Assembly: GCF_015277875.1 (NCBI RefSeq) | Contig: NZ_CP063814.1 | Location: 1,178,001-1,242,000 of the forward strand | Reading direction: 5' to 3' | Length of the DNA: 64,000 bases | Source of the DNA: Microbacterium luteum | GTDB taxonomy: Bacteria; Actinomycetota; Actinomycetes; Actinomycetales; Microbacteriaceae | Shown: piece after piece, positions 31,318-39,013 of the stretch | Position numbering within the stretch: position 1 is the stretch's first letter | Layout: each line of letters starts with the position of its first letter | The notes under the pieces: model-generated | What the model was told of the DNA's origin: nothing | Databases searched by the model: none | What the model saw: only the letters and a program-made list of their open reading frames with translations | Position numbers and translations under genes: made by a program

Positions 31318-31902
31318 ATGGCACGCACGTGGCTCATCGTGGGGCTCGGCAACCCCGGACCGCGGTATGAGGCGACGCGTCACAATGTCGGCCAGATGGT
31401 CATCGACGAGCTGGCCGACCGACGCGGTGAGACCCTGCGTGCACACAAGGCGGGCGCGCGCGTCGCTGAGACGTGGCTGCGTCCGGGCGCGGACAAGCTG
31501 ATCCTCGCGAAGCCGAACTCGTTCATGAACGTCTCCGGCGGGCCCGTGTCCTCTCTGGCGAAGTTCTACGGCATCGACTCCGAGCGCGTCGTGGTCGTGC
31601 ACGACGAGCTCGACATCCCCTTCGACACGATCAAGCTCAAGTCCGGCGGCGGGCACGGCGGCCACAATGGGGTTCGCGACGTGGCGAAGGCCCTCGGCAC
31701 CCCGGAGTTCCCGCGCGTGCGCGTGGGCATCGGCCGTCCGCCCGGCCGTCAGGACCCCGCCGACTGGGTGCTGGATCCCTTCGGCTCGCTCGAGCGTCAG
31801 AATCTCCCCAACCTCCTGGCCGACGCCGCTGATGCGGTGGAGCTGCTCGTCGACGAGGGTCTCGTCGCCGCGCAGCAGCGGCACCACGCCCCGCGTCCCT
31901 GA
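31318..31902 (+). CDS. pth: Peptidyl-tRNA hydrolase
   Basis: A 194-residue Pth1 enzyme that recycles tRNA from dropped-off peptidyl-tRNA. It shows GLGNPGPRYEATRHNVG with catalytic His, KPNSFMNVSG, and VVHDELDIP with catalytic Asp, followed by GGGHGGHNGVRD. The ATG at 31318 follows GAGAGGAAA and fits the family N-terminus; the frame is open through the preceding hairpin but that is not coding. About 120 bp without recognisable features separate it from the next, convergent gene. Confidence 0.96.
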   Translation: MARTWLIVGLGNPGPRYEATRHNVGQMVIDELADRRGETLRAHKAGARVAETWLRPGADKLILAKPNSFMNVSGGPVSSLAKFYGIDSERVVVVHDELDIPFDTIKLKSGGGHGGHNGVRDVAKALGTPEFPRVRVGIGRPPGRQDPADWVLDPFGSLERQNLPNLLADAADAVELLVDEGLVAAQQRHHAPRP

Positions 31903-32026
31903 CGTGCCGGGCCGCAACGCGGCATCCCGACACCTCCGGAGGATTCCCCGCTTCACGAGGACCGACGCCGCGGCTTTCGTCCTCTGTACGCGCGATCTCC
32001 TCTCCGGGTGCGCGGGAGGCGACGCG

Positions 32027-32773
32027 TCAGAAGGACGGGACGCTCGACAGGGCGCCGGCGGCGAGGCCGACGAAGAAGAGGATGTAGGCGAGCGTGCCGT
32101 AGACGATCGGGCCGAGCGCCGCGATCACGATCGCGGCGATGGCCCAGCCGCGGCCGCGGGCCTTCACCGCCGCGACGATGCCCTGGATGAGCGCCCCGAT
32201 GCCGAGGACGGTCCCGGTCCAGAACGTGATCTCTGCGAACAGCACCAAGCCCCGCACCGGAGCGAGGATCGCGAGGTCGAAATCCGCGCTCGCCGGCACG
32301 TCGCCGAGCTCGGCACCGACGCCGTCGCCGATGGCGTACCCGGCGACCGCGCCGAGGACGGGAACGAGAATTCCGGCGACGGCGGCCACGACGAAGGCGA
32401 TGATCCCGAGTGTCGCCGATCCGTTCGCGGCGGGGCGCTGGGACGGCCAGGACGGCGCGGCCTGGCCGTACGGGGGCTGCCCGTACGCGGCCGGAGGCGG
32501 GCCGTACGGACGCTGGCCGTAGGGGGCGGGAGGTTGGCCGTACGGAGGTTGGCCCGGGTACGGTGCGGTTCCGTAGGCGAGTGTGGGCTGCTCGCCGGAT
32601 GCGGCGGGGGCCGCCGTGGGCGGTTGCGGCGTGCCGTACACCGGCTGCGACGGTGGTGCGTAGGGCGGCGCGGGGGCCGGCGGACGCGGTGGCGCCGGGG
32701 GTGCGGAGAAGTCGTGACCTGCCGTGTTCTCCTGCTCGCTGCCGGGGTCTGCGGGATCGCTCACGGCACTCAT
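32027..32773 (-). CDS. Membrane protein with Pro/Tyr/Gly-rich N-terminus
   Basis: A 248-residue protein. Residues 1-135 are a low-complexity, presumably disordered and cytoplasmic segment with repeats of PPYGQ and PYG type. The rest has three or four membrane segments (about 142-170, 196-214, 225-245) and resembles DUF4190-type proteins. Such Pro-rich membrane proteins are common in actinobacteria and have no fixed role. The start is the ATG at 32773; a GTG three codons later is possible. It is divergent from mfd, with 62 bp between the start codons. Confidence 0.8.
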   Translation of the reverse strand: MSAVSDPADPGSEQENTAGHDFSAPPAPPRPPAPAPPYAPPSQPVYGTPQPPTAAPAASGEQPTLAYGTAPYPGQPPYGQPPAPYGQRPYGPPPAAYGQPPYGQAAPSWPSQRPAANGSATLGIIAFVVAAVAGILVPVLGAVAGYAIGDGVGAELGDVPASADFDLAILAPVRGLVLFAEITFWTGTVLGIGALIQGIVAAVKARGRGWAIAAIVIAALGPIVYGTLAYILFFVGLAAGALSSVPSF

Positions 32774-32835
32774 CCTAGGAGGCGCGTGCCGAGGTCGTGG
32801 GTCTCGGTGTCGGCGAGGCGGACTAGACTCGTGCG

Positions 32836-35800
32836 GTGACAGTTCCCGGGATCGTGCGCGCCCTCGAACAGGATGAGTCCTTCGCGGACGCCGTCTCCTC
32901 GGCCTCCCGCGACGTCGACGTCTCCGCTCCGACCGGTCTGGATGCGCCGCTGCTCGCCGCCTTCCTGCGCCGTCGGATCGACTCCGGGCGGCCTCCCGTC
33001 CTTCTCGCGGTGGCACCGACGGGCCGCCGGGCGGAGACGCTCGGGACGGCGCTGGAAGCGCTCATCCCGAACGTGGAGGTGGTGCATTTCCCCGCGTGGG
33101 AGACGCTTCCCCACGAGCGGCTGAGCCCGAGTCCCGAGACGGTGGGGCGTCGCCTCGACGTGCTGCGGCGACTCGCCGAGCACGATGGCACGACGCCGTT
33201 CGTCGTCACGGCGTCGGTGCGCGGTGCCGTGCAGCCGCTCGCCGCGGGGCTCACCGACGTGCCGGCGATCACGCTGCGTCCGGGCGACCGCGGTCACGAG
33301 CTGGATGACGTCGTCGCGGGGCTGGTGGAGCGCGCCTACCACCGCGTCGACATGGTGTCGCGCCGCGGCGAATTCGCCGTGCGCGGCGGCATCCTCGATG
33401 TCTTCCCGCCGGTCGCGGACCATCCCTACCGGGTCGAGTTCTTCGGCGACGAGGTGGACCAGATCCGCGCGTTCTCCGTCGCCGACCAGCGGTCGCTGCC
33501 GGGAGAGGTCGCCCTCGTGACACTCGTCGCGAGCCGGGAGCTGCTGCTCACCCCCGCGGTGCGCGAGCGCGCCCGGGCACGCCGAGACGCCCTGCCCGGC
33601 GTGCGGGGCATGCTGGAGAAGATGGCCGAAGGCATCCCGGTGGAAGGGATGGAATCGCTCCTGCCTGTCCTCGTGGATGATCTCGTGACCCTCGCCGACT
33701 ACCTCCCGGAAGGCTCCGCGCTCGCACTCGCCGATCCGGAACGGTCGGTCACGCGTGCGATCACCCTGAGTGAGACGAACCGCGAATTCCTGGATGCGGC
33801 GTGGTCGGCCGCGACCGCCGGCGCCCAGACGCCGGTCGACCTCGGCGCCGGCGATTTCGTCACCCTCCCGACCCTGCGCGAGCGGATCACCGAGCGCGGC
33901 GGCGTGTGGTGGACCCTCAGCGGGTTCGACTCGGGCGCGGCCGACGCGTCGGCGGAAGGGCTCATCGACGTGGATGCCGCCCTCGAAGCCGCCGCCACCG
34001 TCAAGGTCGCCGCGGCAGCGGTGCCGAGCTTCCAGGGCAACGTCGACGGCGCGACCGAGCACGTGCGGGGTCTGCTCTCGGACGGCTGGCGCGTCGTGGT
34101 GACCGCATCCGGTCCCGGACTGGTCGAGCGGGCGCGCGACGTGCTGAGCGAGCGGGGGATCGCCGCGCGGATCGTGGACGGCATCGATGGCGACGTGCCC
34201 ACGGGCACCGCGCAACTCACCTGCGCCGTGCTCGAACGGGGTTTCCAGTCCGACGGTGCGAAGTTCGCGGTGCTCACCGAGACGGAGTTCTACGGCCGCA
34301 CCATCGGCGGCGACGCGCGCGTGGTGAAGAAGCTCGCCTCGCTGCGCCGGAACGTCGTCGACCCGCTCCAGCTCAAGCCCGGCGACTTCGTCGTGCATGC
34401 CACGCACGGCATCGGCAAGTTCGTCGAGCTGGTGCAGCGGGAGGTGTCCTCGGGCGGCCGCAACGCCGTGAAGAGCCAGCGGGAGTACCTGGTGCTCGAG
34501 TACGCGCCCTCCAAGCGCGGCTACCCCGGCGACAAGCTCTTCGTGCCCACCGATCAGCTCGACCTCCTGTCGCGGTACGTCGGGGGAGAGGCACCCGCGC
34601 TGTCGAAGATGGGCGGGAGCGACTGGGCGCAGGCGAAGGGGCGCGCCCGCAAGGCGGTGCGCGACATCGCGGTGGAGCTCGTGAAGCTCTATTCCGCGCG
34701 CATGGCCGCGAAGGGATACGCCTTCGGGCAGGACACGCCGTGGCAGCGCGAGCTCGAAGAAGCCTTCCCGTTCTCCGAGACGGCCGACCAGCTGCAGACG
34801 ATCGACGAGATCAAGGCCGACATGGAGAAGTCCATCCCGATGGATCGACTCCTCTCCGGCGACGTCGGGTTCGGCAAGACCGAGGTCGCCGTGCGCGCGG
34901 CGTTCAAGGCGATCCAGGACGGCAAGCAGGTCGCGATGCTCGTTCCCACCACGCTCCTGGTCAAGCAGCATCTCGAAACCTTCGCCGAGCGCTTCGCCGG
35001 CTTCCCCGTCAAGGTGCGTGCGCTGTCGCGCTTCCAGACCGACAAGGAGGCGCGACAGGTCGTCGCCGGCCTCGCCGACGGGTCGATCGACATGGTGATC
35101 GGCACCCACCGCATCCTCACCGAGAAGGTCGTCTTCAAGGACCTCGGGCTGATGATCATCGACGAGGAGCAGCGCTTCGGCGTCGAGCACAAGGATGCGC
35201 TGAAGAAGCTGAAGACCAACGTCGACATCCTCGCGATGAGCGCGACCCCGATCCCGCGCACGCTGGAGATGGCGGTCACCGGCATCCGCGAGATGTCGAC
35301 GCTCGCGACGCCGCCGGAGGATCGTCATCCGATCCTGTCGTTCGTCGGTCCCCGCAACGACAAGCAGATCGCCGCGGCGATCCGGCGTGAGCTGCTGCGC
35401 GAGGGACAGGTCTTCTACGTGCACAATCGGGTGCAGTCCATTCAGCGCGTCGCGGCCGACCTCGCCGAGCTCGTGCCCGAGGCGCGGATCGCGGTGGCGC
35501 ACGGGCAGATGGGCGAGCACCAGCTGGAGCAGGTGGTCGACGACTTCTGGGAGCGTCGAGCGGATGTGCTGGTCTCGACGACGATCATCGAGACGGGCCT
35601 GGACATCTCCAACGCGAACACGATCATCATCGATCGCGCCGACAAGTACGGTCTGAGCCAGCTCCACCAGCTGCGCGGACGCGTCGGACGCGGTCGCGAA
35701 CGGGCGTACGCGTACTTCCTCTACGACGACGGCAAGCCGCTGTCGGAGACCGCGGCCGACCGGCTCGAGACCATCGCGGTGAACAACGATCTCGGTTCCG

Positions 35801-36447
35801 GGATGCAGGTCGCCCTCAAGGACCTCGAACTGCGCGGGGCGGGAAACCTTCTCGGCGCCGAGCAGGCCGGACACATCGCCGGCGTCGGGTTCGACCTCTA
35901 CCTCCGGATGATCGGCGAGGCCGTCTCGCAGTTCCGCGGCGAGGAGACCGAGGGCCCGACGGAGCTGCGTCTGGAACTGCCCGTGCAGGCGCGCATCCCC
36001 GAGTTCTACATCGACAGCGAGCGGCTGCGCCTCGAGGCCTACCAGAAGCTGTCGGCGGCCGCGGCCGCCACGGCGGCAGACGACGCCATCGACCTCGTTC
36101 TCGAGGAGCTCGCCGATCGCTACGGCACGCCCCCGGAGGAGGTCGCGGGGCTCATCTCCGTGGCGCGGTTGCGGCGCCGGGCGGCGCGTTCCGGGCTCGC
36201 CGATGTCGTCGCGATGGGTCCGAACCTCCGGATCGCGCCGGCGCACCTGCCCGACTCGATGCGTGTGCGCCTGCAGCGACTGTATCCGAAAGCGAAGCTC
36301 GTCGCGAACGGCGACGCGCTCGTCGTGCCGCTGCCGACCGCAGGCGGTGCGGCCCTGGCCGATGCCGATCTCCTGTCGTGGGTCGGCCAGCTGCTCGACC
36401 AGCTCTGGCCGCTCGCCGCCGAGACCGAGAAGGCCGCGGTGTCCTGA
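32836..36447 (+). CDS. mfd: Transcription-repair coupling factor
   Basis: A 1203-residue ATPase that removes stalled RNA polymerase and recruits UvrA. In order: UvrB-like damage-recognition modules (about 1-350), an RNA-polymerase-interacting Tudor/CarD-like domain around DFVVHATHGIGKFVEL, RecG-like translocase motors with Walker A GDVGFGKTEVA (about 674-684) and the DEEQ box (776-779), motif VI region QLRGRVGRGRERAYAYF, and a C-terminal D7 domain. The length is normal. TAGACT ends six bases before the GTG at 32836, so the mRNA is probably leaderless, which fixes the start. Confidence 0.97.
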   Translation: MTVPGIVRALEQDESFADAVSSASRDVDVSAPTGLDAPLLAAFLRRRIDSGRPPVLLAVAPTGRRAETLGTALEALIPNVEVVHFPAWETLPHERLSPSPETVGRRLDVLRRLAEHDGTTPFVVTASVRGAVQPLAAGLTDVPAITLRPGDRGHELDDVVAGLVERAYHRVDMVSRRGEFAVRGGILDVFPPVADHPYRVEFFGDEVDQIRAFSVADQRSLPGEVALVTLVASRELLLTPAVRERARARRDALPGVRGMLEKMAEGIPVEGMESLLPVLVDDLVTLADYLPEGSALALADPERSVTRAITLSETNREFLDAAWSAATAGAQTPVDLGAGDFVTLPTLRERITERGGVWWTLSGFDSGAADASAEGLIDVDAALEAAATVKVAAAAVPSFQGNVDGATEHVRGLLSDGWRVVVTASGPGLVERARDVLSERGIAARIVDGIDGDVPTGTAQLTCAVLERGFQSDGAKFAVLTETEFYGRTIGGDARVVKKLASLRRNVVDPLQLKPGDFVVHATHGIGKFVELVQREVSSGGRNAVKSQREYLVLEYAPSKRGYPGDKLFVPTDQLDLLSRYVGGEAPALSKMGGSDWAQAKGRARKAVRDIAVELVKLYSARMAAKGYAFGQDTPWQRELEEAFPFSETADQLQTIDEIKADMEKSIPMDRLLSGDVGFGKTEVAVRAAFKAIQDGKQVAMLVPTTLLVKQHLETFAERFAGFPVKVRALSRFQTDKEARQVVAGLADGSIDMVIGTHRILTEKVVFKDLGLMIIDEEQRFGVEHKDALKKLKTNVDILAMSATPIPRTLEMAVTGIREMSTLATPPEDRHPILSFVGPRNDKQIAAAIRRELLREGQVFYVHNRVQSIQRVAADLAELVPEARIAVAHGQMGEHQLEQVVDDFWERRADVLVSTTIIETGLDISNANTIIIDRADKYGLSQLHQLRGRVGRGRERAYAYFLYDDGKPLSETAADRLETIAVNNDLGSGMQVALKDLELRGAGNLLGAEQAGHIAGVGFDLYLRMIGEAVSQFRGEETEGPTELRLELPVQARIPEFYIDSERLRLEAYQKLSAAAAATAADDAIDLVLEELADRYGTPPEEVAGLISVARLRRRAARSGLADVVAMGPNLRIAPAHLPDSMRVRLQRLYPKAKLVANGDALVVPLPTAGGAALADADLLSWVGQLLDQLWPLAAETEKAAVS

Positions 36448-36526
36448 GGCTCGTCTCCGCGCGAGCGGCAGGATGTCGTTGCCGCGCGCGCGACCGGCGC
36501 ATCGGGCCTGTGTCAAGCTGGTCGCC

Positions 36527-36934
36527 ATGCAGAGCGTGCATGTCAGCCGGGTGATCGCTGCCGACCCGCGACGGGTCTACGAGTTCGCAGCGGATGCGCG
36601 TCATCTCCCGCTCTGGGCCGCCGGTCTCGCTCAGGGCGAACTGGTGATCGACGGGGACCGGGTGCACCTCGACTCGCCGATGGGTCGTGTCGAGGTGCGT
36701 TTCGTCGCCCGGAACACGCTCGGGGTGATCGATCACGACGTGACCCTGCCTTCAGGCACCACCGTGACGAACCCGATGCGCGTGCTCGCGCATCCTCAGG
36801 GGGCGGAGATCGTCTTCACCGTGCGTCAGATCGAACTGACCGACGCGGACTTCGCCCGCGATGTCGCCGCGGTCCGCGCAGACCTGGATCGTCTCGCGGC
36901 GCTCATCGAAGCGGATCGCGGAGCCCGAGGGTGA
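36527..36934 (+). CDS. SRPBCC (START-like) family protein
   Basis: A 135-residue protein with the helix-grip pattern of polyketide cyclase/SRPBCC proteins. It begins MQSVHVSRVIAADPRRVYEFAAD, with strands ELVIDGDRVHL, VEVRFVARN and EIVFTVRQ and the long C-terminal helix FARDVAAVRADLDRLAALIEA. The ligand is unknown. The ATG at 36527 fits the family start; upstream codons in frame overlap mfd. Its stop codon abuts the stop of a convergent small membrane protein gene. Confidence 0.8.
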   Translation: MQSVHVSRVIAADPRRVYEFAADARHLPLWAAGLAQGELVIDGDRVHLDSPMGRVEVRFVARNTLGVIDHDVTLPSGTTVTNPMRVLAHPQGAEIVFTVRQIELTDADFARDVAAVRADLDRLAALIEADRGARG

Positions 36935-37165
36935 TCACTCGCTGACCGATCGCCTCTCGCGGATCGCGACGAGGAGGATCCCCGTCCAGAAGAGTGCGAG
37001 CATGGTCGACGCGACGGCCAGGAACATCCGCCACCCGTCGGGATCCACCACGACGGCCCAGACCCAGACGGCGGCCATCCCGAGCCAGACGACCGTCTGC
37101 AGGACGACGAGTGCGAACTGACGCGTCGTCAATGAATGGACGAAGGAACTCCACCACGCGCTCAC
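36935..37165 (-). CDS. Small two-pass membrane protein
   Basis: A 76-residue hypothetical protein with two hydrophobic segments (about 17-38 and 46-66) joined by a short DPDG turn; cytoplasmic ends SAWWSSFVHSL and AIRERRSVSE. The GTG start at 37165 lacks a clear ribosome-binding site and lies 45 bases from the divergent sulfurtransferase start. I recognise no family. Coding potential is supported by the coherent membrane topology and the tight packing against neighbours. Confidence 0.65.
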   Translation of the reverse strand: MSAWWSSFVHSLTTRQFALVVLQTVVWLGMAAVWVWAVVVDPDGWRMFLAVASTMLALFWTGILLVAIRERRSVSE

Positions 37166-37209
37166 GCGTCGACGCTAACACCCCGGCACGGGATCATTAG
37201 GCTCGAGGG

Positions 37210-38043
37210 ATGAGCGATCCGATGCAGGTACCTCCGTTCGTCGCGATCGACGGTCTGGACGGACTCCCCGGTGACGTGGTCCTCGCCGACGTGCGCTGGT
37301 ACCTCGACGGTCGATCGGGCAGAGAGGCCTACGACCGCGGTCATCTCCCCGGGGCGGTCTTCGTCGATCTCGAGACCTGGCTCTCGGCGCCCGCGTCACC
37401 CGAGGGTGGTCGGCACCCGCTTCCTCCGCCGGAGGTCTTCGCCGAGGGGATGCGTACACTCGGCATCTCGGATGACGACACCGTCGTCGCCTACGACGAT
37501 CAGGGCGGGGTGATCGCCGCGCGGCTGGTCTGGATGCTGCGCGCCAGCGGTCATCGCGCCGCGCTGCTCGACGGCGGACTCGGCGCCTACCCCGGAGACC
37601 TTTCGACGCAGTCGCCGGTGCGGGAGCGGTCGCACTTCTCGGTGCGGGATTGGCCTGCGGATCTGCTGCTCGCCGCTGACGACCTCCTCCGCGACGGTGT
37701 CATCGCCGTCGATGCACGCCCCCGGGAGCGCTTCGCCGGCGACGAGGATCCGGTCGACCCCCGCCCTGGACACGTCCCGGGTGCGCGGAGCGTGCCCTGC
37801 CGCGAGAACGTGGCTGCCGACGGGCGGCTGCTCGCCGCTGACCGCATCCGGGAGAACTTCGCAGCCGTCGGGGTCGACGCGAACAGCGTCGCCAATGTCG
37901 CGGCGTACTGCGGCTCGGGCGTCACCGCGTGCCACAACCTGCTGACGATGGAGCACGTCGGGATCGGTCGTGCGCGTCTGTATGTGGGCGGCTGGTCGGC
38001 CTACAGCGCCGACCCCTCCCGCGCGGTCGAGACCGGCGCCTGA
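37210..38043 (+). CDS. Sulfurtransferase, two-domain rhodanese
   Basis: A 277-residue thiosulfate/3-mercaptopyruvate sulfurtransferase. Two rhodanese domains are visible. The N-terminal, inactive one has DRGHLPGAVFVDLE and the C-terminal one has the active Cys234 in YCGSGVTAC. The CGSGVTA loop is closer to mercaptopyruvate sulfurtransferase (CGSGVTA) than to classical rhodanese (CRKGVTA). TAGGCT ends six bases before the ATG at 37210, so the transcript is probably leaderless. Confidence 0.93.
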   Translation: MSDPMQVPPFVAIDGLDGLPGDVVLADVRWYLDGRSGREAYDRGHLPGAVFVDLETWLSAPASPEGGRHPLPPPEVFAEGMRTLGISDDDTVVAYDDQGGVIAARLVWMLRASGHRAALLDGGLGAYPGDLSTQSPVRERSHFSVRDWPADLLLAADDLLRDGVIAVDARPRERFAGDEDPVDPRPGHVPGARSVPCRENVAADGRLLAADRIRENFAAVGVDANSVANVAAYCGSGVTACHNLLTMEHVGIGRARLYVGGWSAYSADPSRAVETGA

Positions 38044-38082
38044 CCGCGGTCCGCGTCGGGTGAGCAGCGTCCATTCGGCGGT

Positions 38083-38162
38083 CACAACTCCTCCCTTTCG
38101 AGCCGTTCGAGCCCGGTTCCGACCGGTCCCGCTTCGAATGCCTCGAAACTTGAGGAGTTGTG
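38083..38162. repeat. 80-bp interrupted palindrome (REP-like)
   Basis: The outer arms CACAACTCCTC (38083-38093) and GAGGAGTTGTG (38152-38162) are perfect complements. Inside them TTTCGAG and CTCGAAA pair again, and a further TTCGA.../...TCGAA pair surrounds CCGGT/ACCGG. The nested structure in a 215-bp gap between the sulfurtransferase and a convergent gene could serve as a terminator for both, or be a copy of a dispersed intergenic repeat. Confidence 0.7.
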
Positions 38163-38217
38163 GACATCGCCGCGCTGGGAGCCGGCCGGCGTAACCGGCC
38201 GACGGAGGGGCCCGCGC

Positions 38218-38277
38218 TCAGCGGGTGACGGGGCGGCTCAGCGGGTGGAGTCCCGGCTCAGCGGGTGAAGGGGCGGT
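38218..38277. repeat. Three tandem 20-bp repeats at the end of the DUF2461 gene
   Basis: CTCAGCGGGTGACGGGGCGG-like units begin at about 38218, 38238 and 38258. The last unit holds the stop codon and final codons (PFTR) of the convergent gene, so its 3' end has been copied twice downstream. The middle unit has diverged. Confidence 0.65.
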
Positions 38278-38902
38278 CGTCCGAGGGCCCGACGTGCTCG
38301 ACGATCCATCGCCGCAGCGGCTCGATCTGCTGCCAGGCGTGCTGGATGTCGTCGACAGTCGCCTCGCGCGGCAGCGGCCGCAGCGCGGCGTAGTGGGTCA
38401 GACGAAGGCGTGCGATGCGGGGGTGCTCCCGGTCGTAGCCGCGCGGCGCGGTCTTCAGCGGCGGCCCGGCGAACGTGAAGCCTGCCGCCTCGATGCCATC
38501 GGCGATGCGCTCGAAGGTCGATCCGGTGGCATCGTCCTCGATGGCCTCGCGGCCGCGTCGCAGTTGTCCCCGCGAGGGCTGATAGAGCCCGCCGCCGACG
38601 TCGATGCCGTCCGCCGACACCGACAGGTAGATGCTCGCGATCGTGCCGGCGACCATGGCGGCGTTCGTCTTGTAGGGCGACTTGTCGGCGCTGAAGCGCA
38701 CATCTCGATTCGGCCGGAACACTTTCGCCGAGCCGTACCCCGCCTCGGCGATCTCGCAGAGCATCTCCAGAGGCTCCCGGATGAGTCCGTCATATTCCTC
38801 GCGGTGCGCGGTGAACCACTCCCGGGTGTTGTCCGCCGCCAGACGCTCGTAGAATCCGAACGCCTCGGGCTCGAACAATCGCCCTGCCGCGTGCTCGCCC
38901 AT
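38258..38902 (-). CDS. DUF2461 domain-containing protein
   Basis: A 214-residue protein of the DUF2461/TIGR02453 family: FYERLAADNTREWFTAHREEY near the N-terminus, then KVFRPNRDVRFSADKSPYKTN, the family's most conserved stretch. No biochemical role is established for the family. The ATG at 38902 has GAGGAGG upstream; a TTG seven codons before would be a poor start. The C-terminal codons coincide with a 20-bp tandem repeat. It is divergent from the original promoter of the gene disrupted by the insertion sequence. Confidence 0.88.
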   Translation of the reverse strand: MGEHAAGRLFEPEAFGFYERLAADNTREWFTAHREEYDGLIREPLEMLCEIAEAGYGSAKVFRPNRDVRFSADKSPYKTNAAMVAGTIASIYLSVSADGIDVGGGLYQPSRGQLRRGREAIEDDATGSTFERIADGIEAAGFTFAGPPLKTAPRGYDREHPRIARLRLTHYAALRPLPREATVDDIQHAWQQIEPLRRWIVEHVGPSDDRPFTR

Positions 38903-38960
38903 TCCGTCCTCCTCGCGCCGCAATCGTATCGAGGCGTCGCGCCGGCCGGATGCGGCTGGC

Positions 38961-38966
38961 TACGAT
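38961..38966 (+). promoter_or_regulatory. Orphaned promoter of the interrupted gamma-CA gene
   Basis: TACGAT is a plausible -10 box, followed by GAGGAGG (38986-38992) four bases before the original ATG at 38997. These native signals now lead into the insertion sequence instead of the gene body. Confidence 0.5.
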
Positions 38967-38996
38967 GGCGCTGACCGCCGTCGACGAGGAGGCGCC

Positions 38997-39013
38997 ATGC
39001 GATTCGCACATCT
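38997..39013 (+). pseudogene. Severed 5' end (first six codons) of the gamma-CA-like gene
   Basis: ATG CGA TTC GCA CAT CT encodes MRFAH and part of Leu6, with the native ribosome-binding site intact. The insertion sequence begins at the next base. Joining this to 40755 onward, without the duplicated ATCT, restores MRFAHLGAVPRIHPD, the expected start of the gene now read from 40738. Transcripts from here run into the element, antisense to its transposase. Confidence 0.85.
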
